Positions 7,777 to 16,005 of a DNA stretch of 64,000 bases are shown here, piece after piece. Position numbers and translations under genes: made by a program. The stretch is from the NCBI GenBank assembly GCA_963797485.1, contig CAWCPF010000003.1, forward strand, positions 372,001-436,000, written 5' to 3'. The stretch comes from CAWAND01 sp963797485. Lineage in GTDB: Bacteria; Chloroflexota; Anaerolineae; Anaerolineales; E44-bin32. The notes below the pieces were generated by a model. The model ran no database searches. It saw nothing but the letters and a program-made list of their open reading frames with translations, and was not told the origin of the DNA. The first letter of the stretch is position 1, and the number at the start of each line of letters is the position of its first letter.

Positions 7777-8763
7777 TCACCAACCCAACTGGGTTTTCAG
7801 ATGGAATCCGGAAGGGGTTTCGAAATCAATGCGGTCGGCAAAAGCGCGAGCGATTCGATCTAACAAGTCCACCGCCCACACAGCGTCGAGGCCAACCTGG
7901 TCAATGTTACGACCCGGCGGCACCGTGACACCCAGGGTTTGCATGACGTCATCGGCGAGATCTATCTGGTAACGGCGAAAAGCAACGCGGTGGGTGGCGT
8001 CGTATTCCTGGCGAGTGACGTAGGTCTGCCACTCGGCCGCGTCATCCAGAACCTCGTTCAAGGTCCAGAGGCCCCACTGGAGCAGGTTGGCGCGTTGGGC
8101 GTCGATGGGGTGAGGCGCCCGGCCGGTGCCAAAAGAGAATAGTCGGGTGTCGCCCGCTGGATACGCCCCGCCCGAGTAGTGAAGAGCTTCAACCGCCACC
8201 TGGTAAGACGGATTCCCCGCCACGCCAACCCCGCCATCCACCCAGGTGAACTCTTGACCGAGGACGGTAGCCGAGTGAGCCGGAAAATAGGTCGGCGCGG
8301 CAATGCTCGCCAGGACCGCGTCTTTTAATGAGAGCGTGCCCCATCGTTGGGCGTTGGCGGGGTGATCTCGGACGAAGAAATCGGTCCGCCCCGTCTGTGT
8401 GTTCTTGGCGGTGATCACCACGTCGATTGGCAGGCTGTTCAGGGGTCGATCGGCTCCGATTTCATCCAGCATCGCAGCCACGAAATCACTGCTATAGCGA
8501 TGATTACCCAGATTCCACAGCACCTGCCACCACGGGAGCCGCTTGAAGGCTTGCTCTGCGAAGCGGCGGTAGAGGGCCAATAGGCCGCGGGCGCTCACGC
8601 CCAGGGCCAAGCCGGCCGCGATGATGGCGCCGGTGGAGGTGCCCCCAATCATGTCGAACACCTCATTGCAGTAACCGCCCAGGTGGGATTCCAGGCGCAC
8701 CAGACAGGCCAGCGGAATGATGCCGCGGATGCCTCCGCCGTCGACCGAGAGCAGGGTTTTCAT
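7777..8763 (-). CDS. Patatin-like phospholipase (CBASS/plant-patatin type)
   Basis: A 328-residue patatin-family acyl hydrolase. It has the oxyanion loop DGGGIRG (residues 7-13), the nucleophile elbow GGTSTGAI (Ser in G-x-S-x-G) and the catalytic Asp in WVDGGVGVAGNP (DGG), so the Ser-Asp dyad is complete. The DGGGIRG form is that of plant patatin and bacterial cap-type lipases, different from the RssA-like patatin at 46.7 kb. It would cleave fatty acids from phospholipids or other esters. It lacks a signal peptide, so it should act in the cytoplasm. No cyclic-nucleotide synthase sits nearby, which argues against an antiphage CBASS locus. Start at 8763 (MKTLLSVDGG); the next gene upstream on the same strand is lipB, 150 bp away. 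Confidence 0.88.
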   Translation of the reverse strand: MKTLLSVDGGGIRGIIPLACLVRLESHLGGYCNEVFDMIGGTSTGAIIAAGLALGVSARGLLALYRRFAEQAFKRLPWWQVLWNLGNHRYSSDFVAAMLDEIGADRPLNSLPIDVVITAKNTQTGRTDFFVRDHPANAQRWGTLSLKDAVLASIAAPTYFPAHSATVLGQEFTWVDGGVGVAGNPSYQVAVEALHYSGGAYPAGDTRLFSFGTGRAPHPIDAQRANLLQWGLWTLNEVLDDAAEWQTYVTRQEYDATHRVAFRRYQIDLADDVMQTLGVTVPPGRNIDQVGLDAVWAVDLLDRIARAFADRIDFETPSGFHLKTQLGW

Positions 8764-8913
8764 GTCCACCTCGTCGATCACTGGGCGGGGCTGGGGATGT
8801 GAACCTGCGCTGAGATCACCCCGAGGAGTGCGCCACTCCCCCATCCCGCAAGGCGCCGCCCGAATGGCGCCCTCCGCAGGGCTGCACAAAGCGTGCCTGT
8901 GTGGACGTGCGGC

Positions 8914-9693
8914 CTAAGGACGCGCCGGCGCCGGGGAGTCAATGAGAGCCGGCTGCATGCGGTAGCCGAAGACGTTGCCAAACTCGGCGGCGAAGGTGTC
9001 AGCAGCCTCGGAGACTTTAGGTGTTTCCCAAAGCAGGTCAGCCAGGGAGACAACGGGGTAATCCACGAGGCCACAGGCGATAATGCCTTCCCAGTGCCTC
9101 GGGTCCGTCGAGATGTTCAGAGCGAAGCCATGGCGCGTGACCCCATGGACATCCACCTTGACGCCAAAGGCGGCAACCTTGCTCGGCTTTCGGCGCGATT
9201 CGGGCGGGCAGTGCGGGCAGCGCGAGGCGATGTCGGCTTGGATCCAAACACCCGTCAGACCGGGTATTTGACCTGCGACCAGGCCGAAGACGGCCAGCGT
9301 TTGAATGACGGCCGTTTCCAGTTTGCGCAAGTAGCCCACATAGTCTGCCTGTGGTACGCGACCATCCCTGTCCACGCGGCCAAGCGGAATGAGTGGGTAA
9401 CCCACCAACTGCCCGGGGCCGTGATAGGTGACATCTCCGCCGCGATCGGTCCAGTGTAGGTCGATGCCGTGAGCGCGTCTGTCGGACTCGTCCCACACCA
9501 AATGGGCCGCCTGGCCTGATCGGCCCACTGTGAACGTGGGGGGATGCTCGAGCAGGAGTAGGGTGGGCGGACGTCGGCCCACTGCGATCTCACCGGCCAG
9601 GTGCTCTTGCAGGTCCCGAGCGCTGGTGTAGTCCAGCCGCCCCAGCCAGGCATATTCGCACAACTGTGGGTTTGTTAGCTGTGATTGGGCCAT
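8914..9693 (-). CDS. lipB: Octanoyl-[ACP]:protein N-octanoyltransferase
   Basis: A 259-residue LipB, which moves octanoate from acyl carrier protein to lipoyl domains; E2 of the 2-oxoacid dehydrogenase encoded at 58.5 kb is a natural client. Seen motifs: RGGDVTYHGPGQLVGYP, the catalytic Lys in KVAAFGVKVD, HGFALNI, and the catalytic Cys in IIACGLVDYPVVSL. An insertion containing CPHC lies between GVWIQ and the catalytic Lys, longer than in E. coli LipB. I prefer the start at 9693 (MAQSQLTN); an in-frame ATG at 9711 is possible. No LipA is visible in the window. Confidence 0.92.
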   Translation of the reverse strand: MAQSQLTNPQLCEYAWLGRLDYTSARDLQEHLAGEIAVGRRPPTLLLLEHPPTFTVGRSGQAAHLVWDESDRRAHGIDLHWTDRGGDVTYHGPGQLVGYPLIPLGRVDRDGRVPQADYVGYLRKLETAVIQTLAVFGLVAGQIPGLTGVWIQADIASRCPHCPPESRRKPSKVAAFGVKVDVHGVTRHGFALNISTDPRHWEGIIACGLVDYPVVSLADLLWETPKVSEAADTFAAEFGNVFGYRMQPALIDSPAPARP

Positions 9694-9940
9694 GGTCAAT
9701 GGAGTCCTCAACCGGCCGGCAAACGCTCCATGCGCTGCAAAGCTCGGGTCGAGAGTTTTTCATCTATCTGGGCGTTGGCGTAGGCATTGTATCACCCGGC
9801 CTGGTGGGGGTTTCCACGGCTCGGACTGCCCGCCAGCCAACGCCTTGGCGATGTCCGCCGACAGGTCTGGGATTGCGCCACCAATTCTCGGCACGCAGCT
9901 TGCAAGCTGTCGTGTCTCCAGAAGCCGTGAAACACGCGTG

Positions 9941-9946
9941 TAGAAT
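9941..9946 (+). promoter_or_regulatory. -10 box of the PBP-like gene, probable leaderless start
   Basis: TAGAAT ends 8 nt before the ATG at 9955, so transcription should begin at or within 2 nt of the start codon. No -35 and no Shine-Dalgarno sequence are evident. Confidence 0.5.
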
Positions 9947-9954
9947 CGCAAGGC

Positions 9955-12888
9955 ATGCCCACTGCTTGGGAAGTCACCAGGGATCGCCGCCGAAGGAGGT
10001 CGAGGACTGGGCGAAGCACCATCGCCCGGCAAGTCGGCCTGGTCGTACTGACCCTGATGGTGCTCAGCCTGGGCACCCTCATGGTCGGGGTCGCCTACCT
10101 ATATCTGGATTTCGCCGAAAGTGTGCCCTCGGTGGAGGACATTCAGGCGTTCTTCGGACCGCCCGAAGCGCCAGGGTTTGTGCCCATCCAGATCTATGAC
10201 CGCACGGGAGAATACCGATTGGGCGTGCTCGCAGCCCAGACCCCGGACGACCGTCAATGGGTGAGTCTTGATCCGGCAGACCCTCATTCCGCGCCCAAGG
10301 TGCTTATCCAGGCGACTCTGGCGGCGCAAGAACCGTCCTATTGGGACGAATCCGACGGGGGTATCGGGCGACTCGCGGTGCGATTAGCCGCCGACCTGCT
10401 TCCAATTGTTCGTGTCGATCGTTCGCTAACCATCGCGGAACAGCTGGCGGCCAACACCCTCTTGCCATTAGAGGCGTATCCCGATCGGAGTTTGCGACGC
10501 GATTTCCGACTGGCTTTGCTGTCGGAACGTCTGGTGCAGGCTTATGGCAAGGAACAGATTCTCATTTGGTACCTGAACAGCGCCTACTACGGCCGGATGG
10601 CATCCGGCGCCGACGCGGCGGCGATGGTGTACTTCGGCAAACATGCGTCGCAGCTCGACCTGGCGGAAAGCGCCATGTTGGCCGGCCTGCCAGGAAATCC
10701 CGAGGCTAATCCCCTGGATGACCCCTCGGCGGCAGCCGAGCGACAAAGACAAACGCTGCTGCAGATGCTGGCTGAAGGGGCGATCAATCAGAGTCAGGCG
10801 TCACGAGCGGAAGCGCTAGGGCTCGATGCCGTATCGGACCCTGACCAGCCGGTTCCCGTCCGGGATGACCTTCGGTCGCTGGTTGAGGCCAGGTTTGTGT
10901 CCACTTTCGGCTCTGACGCGTTGGCCCGAGGCGGACTCCGGCTCATCTCTACCATTGACACGGATCTGCAGCTGCAGTCGGAATGTACCTTGGCGACGTA
11001 TCTCGGGCGATTGTCGGGTGGGGCACCCGGCCTGACGATCCCTGACGCCGAGGGCGAACCCTGTCTGGCAAGCGGCTTCCTGCCTCCTCTGCGCCCCAGC
11101 GATGCGGGCGTGGACCACGGGGTAGCGGGCGGCGCGGTCTTGGTGACCAACCCGAAGACCGGTGAGATCCTGGCGCTGTCTGGCAACGGGAGCTCTGGCC
11201 AGGCGGCGCTCGGCCCTCACCCGGCCGAGTCGGTGTTGGACCCATTCATCTATGTGACCGCCTTTGCGCGAGGCTTCGCTCCGGCGAGCATGGTCCTGGA
11301 TCTTCCGCAGGGCATAGGGCAATCCGTGTCCCAGACGGGGATCTTCCACGGCCCGGTCCGGATGCGAACTGCATTGGCAAACGGCTATGCGGCCGCAAGC
11401 GCCAGGACGCTTGAGCTGATTGGGCTGGAGAATGCCCAGCGAACGGCCAGCCAAATGGGTGTGTCAGTCACTTCGCCAGAGCAGGCTGGCCTGACCGCCG
11501 ACCGGGCGTGGGTGGGCCAAACGACTCTGATCGATCTCGGAGGAGCATACGGAATCTTCGACATGGGCGGAGAGCTGGTAGGCGTGAATGTATCGCCTGG
11601 GACGGCAGAGCAGCCCCAGTTCGGATTGGCCATTCTGTTGCGTGTGGAGGACGTCTATGGACACACTTATCTTGAAGCCACGGCCTCTCGACGCTCGATC
11701 CTCAGCCCTCAACTGGCCTTCTTGTTGAACGATGTGCTCAGCGACGATACGGCCCGCTGGCCGAGCCTTGGCCAAGCCAGCGTGCTTGACCTGGGAAAAC
11801 CCGCCGCGGTCTTGGCGTCTCAGACCGCAGATGCCACGAGCAATTGGGCTGTGGGCTATACGCCGGATCGACTTGTTGGCGTGTGGATTGGCAATCCGGA
11901 TGGGTCCTCGATGCGGTTGGTCGGCCGGGGCAACGGGTCGGCCCCGATCTGGCGCGCCATCCTTCAGTACGCGACCCGCAACCTGCCGCCGGTTGATTGG
12001 ACACAGGCCGCAGGGATGAGCGAAGTCGAAGTGTGTGATCCCTCCGGTCTGCTTCCCACCCCCTATTGTCCGCAGATCGCCAAGGAGATCTTTATCCAGG
12101 GAACCGAACCGACTTCTCCCGACAACCTGTACCAGCCCTTCAAAGTTGACATCGAAACCGGCAAACTTGCCACTTTGTTCACGCCGCTGGCTGACGTCGA
12201 AGAGCGAACCTTCATGGTTCCCCCTGCGGAAGCCCTCGACTGGGCGGTGTCGGCGGGCATTGGCCAACCGCCACAGGAGTACGATCCGATCGACGCCAAC
12301 AGGCCATCGGACGCCAGGGTTCACATAAGTTCGCCGGGGATCTTTGCCGTGGCTGGCGGCGAGGTGCAAATCCTGGGCGCCGCCCGAGGGGATGACTTTG
12401 ACTACTACCGTCTGCAGTATGGCCAGGGTCTGAATCCGGACCAGTGGTTCCAAATCGGGCAAGATGAACACCGGTCAGTCACCTCTGGGGTGTTGACTTC
12501 TTGGGATACCCGCGGGCTGAACGGCCTGTTTACGCTTCAACTGCTGGTGGTCGCCCGGAACGGAGAAGTCAAGACCGACGCCATTCCAATCAGCCTTGAC
12601 AATCTTCCCCCCCAGGTCGATATCCGCGTCCCATTGGCGGGCGAAACGCTGACCCCGGCTGTGGACGGCCGGGTTGTTCTGGAAGCCAGGGCCTCAGACG
12701 CGCAGGGCGTGGATCGTCTGGAGTTCCAGGTCGACGGGAGAACCGTAGGAGTTGCCACGGATTCCCCGTTTGCCGTGGCGTGGCGCCCGACCGAAACCGG
12801 CATGCACCGCCTGCTGGTTTTCGCATACGACCTGTTGGGGAATCACACACAGACCAAGGAGATCGAATTCAATATCGCCCCGAAGTAG
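9955..12888 (+). CDS. Class A PBP-like protein with degenerate active sites and Ig-like C-terminus
   Basis: A 977-residue membrane protein with class A penicillin-binding protein architecture: short basic cytoplasmic tail, one transmembrane helix (about residues 25-50), glycosyltransferase-51-like domain (about 90-280), transpeptidase-like domain (about 390-670), and Ig-like repeats to the end. The fold-level signature is clear (ILIWYLNSAYYGR, YFGKHASQLDLAESAMLAGLP). The catalytic motifs are not: the GT motif GGSTITQQ reads RSLTIAEQ, EDxxF reads QEPSYW, the transpeptidase SxxK reads S426-V-L-D429, and KTG reads Q623-T-A. It is probably not a peptidoglycan polymerase or crosslinker; a scaffold role is inferred. 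No stop codon interrupts it, so it is under selection as a protein. Confidence 0.85.
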   Translation: MPTAWEVTRDRRRRRSRTGRSTIARQVGLVVLTLMVLSLGTLMVGVAYLYLDFAESVPSVEDIQAFFGPPEAPGFVPIQIYDRTGEYRLGVLAAQTPDDRQWVSLDPADPHSAPKVLIQATLAAQEPSYWDESDGGIGRLAVRLAADLLPIVRVDRSLTIAEQLAANTLLPLEAYPDRSLRRDFRLALLSERLVQAYGKEQILIWYLNSAYYGRMASGADAAAMVYFGKHASQLDLAESAMLAGLPGNPEANPLDDPSAAAERQRQTLLQMLAEGAINQSQASRAEALGLDAVSDPDQPVPVRDDLRSLVEARFVSTFGSDALARGGLRLISTIDTDLQLQSECTLATYLGRLSGGAPGLTIPDAEGEPCLASGFLPPLRPSDAGVDHGVAGGAVLVTNPKTGEILALSGNGSSGQAALGPHPAESVLDPFIYVTAFARGFAPASMVLDLPQGIGQSVSQTGIFHGPVRMRTALANGYAAASARTLELIGLENAQRTASQMGVSVTSPEQAGLTADRAWVGQTTLIDLGGAYGIFDMGGELVGVNVSPGTAEQPQFGLAILLRVEDVYGHTYLEATASRRSILSPQLAFLLNDVLSDDTARWPSLGQASVLDLGKPAAVLASQTADATSNWAVGYTPDRLVGVWIGNPDGSSMRLVGRGNGSAPIWRAILQYATRNLPPVDWTQAAGMSEVEVCDPSGLLPTPYCPQIAKEIFIQGTEPTSPDNLYQPFKVDIETGKLATLFTPLADVEERTFMVPPAEALDWAVSAGIGQPPQEYDPIDANRPSDARVHISSPGIFAVAGGEVQILGAARGDDFDYYRLQYGQGLNPDQWFQIGQDEHRSVTSGVLTSWDTRGLNGLFTLQLLVVARNGEVKTDAIPISLDNLPPQVDIRVPLAGETLTPAVDGRVVLEARASDAQGVDRLEFQVDGRTVGVATDSPFAVAWRPTETGMHRLLVFAYDLLGNHTQTKEIEFNIAPK

Positions 12889-12934
12889 CCAAGCCGCTCG
12901 GGGAGGATTGTCGGCCCGTCAGCCCCGAGCGCCG

Positions 12935-14890
12935 TCAGGGCTTCGCGGCTGGCTGCCAGTCGGGCTCAAGATCGCGGCTGCTGGGAGAGTTGGATATGTT
13001 CGTTTGGTTGGAGCCGTTGGAGGTCATCACGTAGATTTCCTGATTCTGGTCGCGAGTCGACGTGAAGGCGATCCACTGTCCGTCGTGAGAGTAAGCCGGA
13101 TCTTTGTTTCCCAGGCTGTTGGTCAGCTTCAGTGGATTGGCTCCCTTGTCGGAAATGCGCGCCAACCAGATCTCGTTCATGGTCGGTTGAACCCAGGTGA
13201 AAGCGATCCCCGCGCCATCGCGTGACCAGGCCAACTGTTCGGCCCCAACGATATGGCCGGAGCGGTCGAAACTTTCCGGCTCGCCGGGCCGCGGGATATG
13301 GATGTAGATTCGCCCACGGGCGCCGTTGATGGAAGTCGATACGGCAACCTGGCCTCCATCTGGGGACCAGGCGGGCGAGTACTCGACCGCAAACCCGGCG
13401 GAGATGTTGGTCGGCTTTTCAGTCCAGCACGCGCCGTCGTCCTGATCCAGGCAATCCGTATTCAATAAGAAGACCTGGCGAAGCTTGTTGATCCTGTCGC
13501 TGGTGAACGCGATCAACTGGCCGTCGGGAGACCAGGCCGGATCAGTATCTTCTCCGGCGCTGTGGGTCACGTCCTTGTTTCCCGTCCCATCGATATTGAT
13601 GATCCACAAATCGAGCCCTAGATCGTTTCCAAAAGAGTTTTTTCCGCCCGCGGCAACGTACATGATTCGAGTGCCATCGGGGGCCCAGCGAGGCTGATGC
13701 TTGTCGCCCGGTCCAAAGGTGAGTTGTTGGGGCTGGCTCCCGTCGGGATTCATGGTCCAAATCTGCAGGTTGTTGCCTTCGCCCTGATCGCTGACGAAGG
13801 CGATCCGGCCTCCCCCACCAATCAAAATGGGGGCCTGAGTGGGCGCCTCTGTGGGCTCGGGTGTCGGCGTCTGCGCCTCGTCCGGCGGGGTGGTCGGCTG
13901 GGGGGTGTCAAGCCTCGACTCCGAAGTGGGTGTCGGGTTGACCGCCACGACGGCACCGGTGCTGGTGGCTGTGGCGGCGTTGCCGCCTGCCAGGCCGCCG
14001 AGACCCGGAATGCCACCCGCCAACGCCAGCGCCACCCCGCCGCCAACCAGGATCAAGCCGATCAGGCCGGCGCCTCCCAGACCCAACCACAGCCAGGGGA
14101 AGCGGCGCCCGCTCTCAGTCTCGGCCTTTGGAATCGTGACGTCGACGCGCACGGTCGGCGTGGGGCCCTGACCTTTGAGAGCGGCTCTGAATGCGGCCAT
14201 ATCGGGAAAGCGCTGGTCTTGAGGGATGGAGAGCGCGCATTGGAGACAGGTTTCGACATGAGGCGGGACGGCGGGATTGAGGGCACGGGCGGGCTTGAGC
14301 TCCTCGTTGCCCATCATGCGCTCAATGCTGTCAGCTGGCGGGACGCGCGTGAGCAGGGTGTAGACCGTGGCGGCCAGCGCATACTGATCGCTGCGCGCGT
14401 CTGTCCGGCCGCTTCCATATTGCTCAGGCGGCGAAAATCCTGGGGTCAATCCCCGGGCGCCGGTCGAAGTCTGTTGATGGTCGAATACCTTGGCCAGGCC
14501 GAAGTCAACCAGAACAACGTTGCCATCGGGTTGGAGCTTGATGTTGGAGGGCTTGATGTCGCGGTGGATGACCGGTGGCTTGCGGGTATGCAAGTATATC
14601 AGAGCGTCAGACACGGCATCCGCCCAGCGCATGACTTCCAGCGGCGTAGGCGGTTGGCGGTGTGACCGGGCGTGCAGATCTTCTCCCTCGATGTAGTCCA
14701 TCACCAGATACTGGCGACCTTCGAGGATGAAGTGGTCGGTGACCCGGGGGAGATTGGGATGTCTCAGGCTGGCAAGAAGGGAAGCTTCCCGGTGGAACTG
14801 GCGCTCCGACTCGGGGTTGAGATTCAAGTTCTCTTTGAGCGCCACCTTGATCTGCAGGGTTTCGTCAAAGGCGAGATAGACAGCACCCAT
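12935..14890 (-). CDS. Ser/Thr protein kinase with extracellular TolB-like beta-propeller
   Basis: A receptor-type Hanks kinase. Visible from the first in-frame ATG (14890): catalytic Lys in VALKE (residue 19), HRDIKPSN (109-116), DFG (129-131), APE-like region FSPPEQYGSG, a transmembrane helix near 275-300, a Thr/Pro linker, and a C-terminal propeller with repeats such as IWTMNPDGSQPQQLT and PAWSPDGQLIAFTSD. The Gly-rich loop (LGKGGMG) is coded immediately upstream of that ATG in the same frame, preceded by LHDRYRIDGQ, but that frame meets TGA before any ATG, GTG or TTG. An ATG at 14958-14960 (M-S-S) joins it if one T at 14951-14952 is removed. So the real N-terminus is at about 14960 and the break is probably an insertion error. 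Confidence 0.88.
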   Translation of the reverse strand: MGAVYLAFDETLQIKVALKENLNLNPESERQFHREASLLASLRHPNLPRVTDHFILEGRQYLVMDYIEGEDLHARSHRQPPTPLEVMRWADAVSDALIYLHTRKPPVIHRDIKPSNIKLQPDGNVVLVDFGLAKVFDHQQTSTGARGLTPGFSPPEQYGSGRTDARSDQYALAATVYTLLTRVPPADSIERMMGNEELKPARALNPAVPPHVETCLQCALSIPQDQRFPDMAAFRAALKGQGPTPTVRVDVTIPKAETESGRRFPWLWLGLGGAGLIGLILVGGGVALALAGGIPGLGGLAGGNAATATSTGAVVAVNPTPTSESRLDTPQPTTPPDEAQTPTPEPTEAPTQAPILIGGGGRIAFVSDQGEGNNLQIWTMNPDGSQPQQLTFGPGDKHQPRWAPDGTRIMYVAAGGKNSFGNDLGLDLWIINIDGTGNKDVTHSAGEDTDPAWSPDGQLIAFTSDRINKLRQVFLLNTDCLDQDDGACWTEKPTNISAGFAVEYSPAWSPDGGQVAVSTSINGARGRIYIHIPRPGEPESFDRSGHIVGAEQLAWSRDGAGIAFTWVQPTMNEIWLARISDKGANPLKLTNSLGNKDPAYSHDGQWIAFTSTRDQNQEIYVMTSNGSNQTNISNSPSSRDLEPDWQPAAKP

Positions 14891-15004
14891 CCCGCCTTTG
14901 CCCAGCTGACCGTCGATCCGATAGCGATCATGCAGGACGGCTCCTGTCTCAAGAACTCATGGGCTGAGATTCTAGTCGCAAAGAATAGAGGGGTCAAACT
15001 GGCC

Positions 15005-15796
15005 TCATTCTGATGGGCTCGAAGTCGACAGGTCCCAATCGACCAACTCCCCCAGTCGATCGTGTGCCGTCAGATCGAGCTGAAGGGGCGTGACCGAGAC
15101 CATGCCTTCGGACAGGGCCCAAAAGTCGGTTCCGGGTTCGGTTACTCCTGACGGCGCCTCGCCGCCAATCCAATAATAAGGGCGGCCGCGCGGATCCTGA
15201 CGCTCCACCAATGCATCTCTGTAGACTCTCAGGCCCTGCCGGGTCACCTGCATGCCCCGGAGCTGGTCGAAGGCCAGGTACGGCACGTTGACGTTCAAGA
15301 ACATCCCCTCCGTAATGTCGTGGTCCCTGATCTGCTCCGCCAGATGCCTGGCCACCCTGGCGGCGGCGGCGAAGTCAGCCGTCTGGCCTGAATCGGCGGG
15401 AGAGTCCAGTGAGACGGCCATCCCTGGAATGCCGGCAATGGCTGCCTCCATGGCGGCTGTCACAGTCCCGCTGTAGGTGACATCGTGCCCCAGATTGGCC
15501 GAGGGGTTGATGCCGGAAACAACCAGATCCAGAGGCGCGGGGACCAGGCCGAGCAGCGCCAGCGCCACGCAATCTGATGGTGCGCCGTCACAAGCTGTGG
15601 CCGGGGTGCCGTCTGACAACTGTGTTGTCCAGGCGCGCAGCGGCCGGTGCATGGTTTTGACATGACCGGAGGCCGACCAGTTCCGGTCCGGAGCCAGGAT
15701 GGTGACCTTGCCCAACTTTGATAGCTGCGCAGCCAAGGCCAGCAGCCCTGGCGCTTGCACTCCGTCATCGTTGGTGACCAGGATGTGAAACCCCAT
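15005..15796 (-). CDS. surE: 5'/3'-nucleotidase SurE
   Basis: A 263-residue metal-dependent nucleotidase. The N-terminal metal motif VTNDDGVQAPGL, the ILAPDRNWSASGH segment, VSGINPSANLGHDVTYSGTV and MFLNVNVP are all SurE signatures. The enzyme removes phosphate from nucleoside 5'- and 3'-monophosphates and can degrade polyphosphate. Length matches the family (about 250). The start at 15796 (MGFHILVTNDDG) is chosen because homology begins there; an in-frame ATG 42 bp upstream adds unrelated residues. Between the kinase gene and the HtrA protease, transcribed leftward. Confidence 0.95.
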   Translation of the reverse strand: MGFHILVTNDDGVQAPGLLALAAQLSKLGKVTILAPDRNWSASGHVKTMHRPLRAWTTQLSDGTPATACDGAPSDCVALALLGLVPAPLDLVVSGINPSANLGHDVTYSGTVTAAMEAAIAGIPGMAVSLDSPADSGQTADFAAAARVARHLAEQIRDHDITEGMFLNVNVPYLAFDQLRGMQVTRQGLRVYRDALVERQDPRGRPYYWIGGEAPSGVTEPGTDFWALSEGMVSVTPLQLDLTAHDRLGELVDWDLSTSSPSE

Positions 15797-15933
15797 GCTA
15801 CTCCCCGCAGATGGATCGAGTCCATCGGATTTGGCCAACGACCGTCAGACGCGCGGGCTGTCATGGGAGAGCCGGCGCCGGAGCATTCTATCGCGATGCC
15901 GACGCCTGTCCAGCACATAGTACTGCCTGCCCT

Positions 15934-15961
15934 TTGCGCGTTGCTGATAGCGGCCTATACT
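15934..15961 (+). promoter_or_regulatory. Promoter of the HtrA-like protease gene
   Basis: TTGCGC (15934-15939), 16 bp spacer, TATACT (15956-15961). The ATG at 16006 follows about 38 nt after the predicted start site, with GGAGGAG at 15992-15998. Confidence 0.55.
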
Positions 15962-16005
15962 CAAGCGCAATTCAATCGGCACACTGTGCGTGGAGGAGAG
16001 CGGAT

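Noticed and set aside
7777..8763. CBASS antiphage system suggested by the DGGGIRG patatin
   Set aside because: No cyclic-nucleotide synthase or CBASS accessory gene is adjacent. The neighbours are lipB and an aldo/keto reductase.
14949..14957. Programmed +1 frameshift like prfB at TCT-TGA in the kinase
   Set aside because: The slippery codon and upstream Shine-Dalgarno-like signal of prfB are missing, and five other one-base insertions in the window point to sequencing error.
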